Origin: an uncultured Gammaproteobacteria bacterium
GTDB lineage: Bacteria > Pseudomonadota > Gammaproteobacteria > Steroidobacterales > Woeseiaceae
Direction: 5' to 3'
DNA: 39,576 nt
Assembly (NCBI GenBank): GCA_913063505.1
Contig: CAJXYT010000010.1
Coordinates: 1 to 39,576 of the forward strand
Below are positions 37,702 to 39,576 of the stretch, piece after piece. A program made the translations under genes and the position numbers. Below the pieces are notes generated by a model. That model was not told the origin of the DNA. It saw only the letters and a program-made list of their open reading frames with translations, and made no database searches. Each line of letters starts with the position of its first letter. Position 1 is the stretch's first letter.

Positions 37702-39552
37702 ATGAACGAACAGTCGAATACAGCCAGTCTGGACACACACCCAATGAGCGGTAAGTCGATGAGCGGCGCTGATACCGTCATCCAGGTTCTTGCCGATGAA
37801 GGCGTTGATACCATCTTCGGATATAGCGGTGGTGCCATTCTGCCTATCTATGACGCGGTGTTTCGTTACAACGGTAAGAACAAGCGTACTGACGGTTCGG
37901 CCGCTATTCCCCTGATCGTGCCGGCCAATGAGCAGGGAGCCGGGTTCATGGCCGCGGGCTACGCGCGCGCTAGCGGTAAAGTGGGTGTACTGATGGTGAC
38001 ATCAGGTCCCGGCGCAACTAACACCGTGACGCCTGTTCGAGACAGCATGGCAGATTCTGTTCCCCTGGTCGTCATCTGCGGTCAGGTCCCAACGGCGGCA
38101 ATCGGAACAGACGCTTTCCAGGAAGCTCCAGTGACAGCGATCATGGGTGCAGTCGCCAAACATGTTTTTCTGGTGACGGACGCGGAGCGATTGGAGGAGA
38201 CGGTTCGCAGTGCCTTCGATCTGGCAAGGACGGGTCGTCCAGGCCCAGTGGTGATCGATATTCCAAAGGACATACAAAATTGGTCAGGGGTATTCAAAGG
38301 CCACGGTACGCTACCGTTACATGGCTATCGAAGACGATTGAAGGCCATTACCGAGAATAAGCTGTCGGATGACGCCTGCGAACGTTTCTATAAAATGCTC
38401 TCCAAGTCCGAACGGCCTTTGATTTATGCCGGTGGCGGAGTTATTAATGCGAATGCAAGCAAGGCCATGCGTCAATTCGCAGAAGAATACGGCCTGCCCG
38501 TGACGACAACGCTAATGGCGTTGGGTGCAAGTGACACCAATCACCCGCTGGCATTGCATATGCTAGGCATGCACGGCGTGGCGTCAGCAAATTATGCCGT
38601 TGAAGACTGTGATTTTCTGATAGCCATCGGCGCACGGTTTGACGATCGCGTTGCTGGCAATCCAACTCAATTCGCACCGCGTGCCAAGAATATCGCGCAG
38701 TTCGACGTTGATTCAGCCGAAATTGGCAAGGTCAAACGTGTCGACTGGCATCACGTCGGCATCTTAAATACAGACCTCACGGATATTCTTGAGTACGGTC
38801 GTAATATCAAGTTCAGTAAGACTTTCGAAACTTGGCATGAAGAAATTGCCATGCTGAAAAGCGAGTATGCGATGAATTACGATCGTGACAGTGACCTTAT
38901 ACAGCCTTACGCAGTTATTGAAGAGATCAACAAGCATTCTAAAGGCGAGGCCATTATTTCAACGGGCGTTGGACAACATCAAATGTGGGCTGCCCAGTAC
39001 TTTGATTTTCGCGAACCTCGCCTGTGGCTGACATCCGGTAGCATGGGAACAATGGGTTTCGGTCTGCCCGCCGCTATCGGTGCTCAGTTCGCGAAACCGG
39101 ACAAGGTGGTTATCGACATCGATGGCGATGCAAGTATTCGAATGAATATCGGCGAGATGGAAACGGCAACAACTTACAATCAACCCGTTAAAGTCATCGT
39201 TCTCAACAACCGCGGTGACGGCATGGTGCGTCAGTGGCAAAAACTGTACTTTGACGGCCGAATGTCGGGCAGCGACAAATCTTTACACGCCAAGGACTTC
39301 GTCAAATCGGCTGAAGCTGATGGCTTCAAGTTTGCGAAGCGACTCGACTCCAAAGAAGACATCCCTGCGATGATCCGTGAATTCATGGACTTCAAGGGTC
39401 CAGCATTCCTGGAAGTCCTCATCGACCAAGACGCGGGTGTCTATCCAATGGTCGGGCCAGGGCAGAGTTATGAAAACATGATAACCGGCGATTTCATTAA
39501 GAGTCGTTCGAAGCCCAGCGACGATACGCCCGGCGCCAGCGAAATGTTCTGA
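37702..39552 (+). CDS. ilvI: Acetolactate synthase large (catalytic) subunit
   Basis: ThDP enzyme: [106 protein letters not shown]. Confidence 0.95.
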   Translation: [616 protein letters not shown]

Positions 39553-39576
39553 TTTTCCAATTGCGTCATTTCCAGT

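Overview
The window appears to be a chromosomal segment of a proteobacterium, probably gammaproteobacterial. Evidence is from reading the ORF translations and DNA by eye; no searches were run. Left part (1-6750) is a housekeeping block: lspA(partial)-ribF-murJ (-), rpsT (+), obgE-rpmA-rplU (-), ispB (+). This resembles the lspA-ileS-ribF-murJ-rpsT-proB-obgE-rpmA-rplU-ispB neighbourhood of Pseudomonas, but ileS is missing, proB is elsewhere, and a decayed PilV-like prepilin remnant lies between rpsT and obgE. Next come tRNA-Pro(CGG), feoAB with a Fur-box-like site, an ActP/VC_2705-type sodium:solute symporter with its DUF4212 small subunit, a truncated amidohydrolase overlapping a GloB-like metallo-beta-lactamase gene, and a TPP-riboswitch-led thiamine uptake operon (TonB receptor, PnuT-like, kinase). 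Then an oxidoreductase, a MaoC protein, a SYLF protein and MscS. An AT-richer-looking sugar/polyol-acid catabolic island follows (SDR, mannitol-dehydrogenase family, IolC-DUF2090 fusion, SMP-30 lactonase, HAD dehalogenase), then an LplT-PlsC fusion. The most unusual gene is a 1341-codon ORF (30108-34133, -). It combines an AAA_35/STAND-like ATPase, one transmembrane helix, a proprotein-convertase P-domain and a WD40 propeller, and lies head-to-head with a small uncharacterised ORF. The window ends with proBA and a divergent ilvH/ilvI pair.
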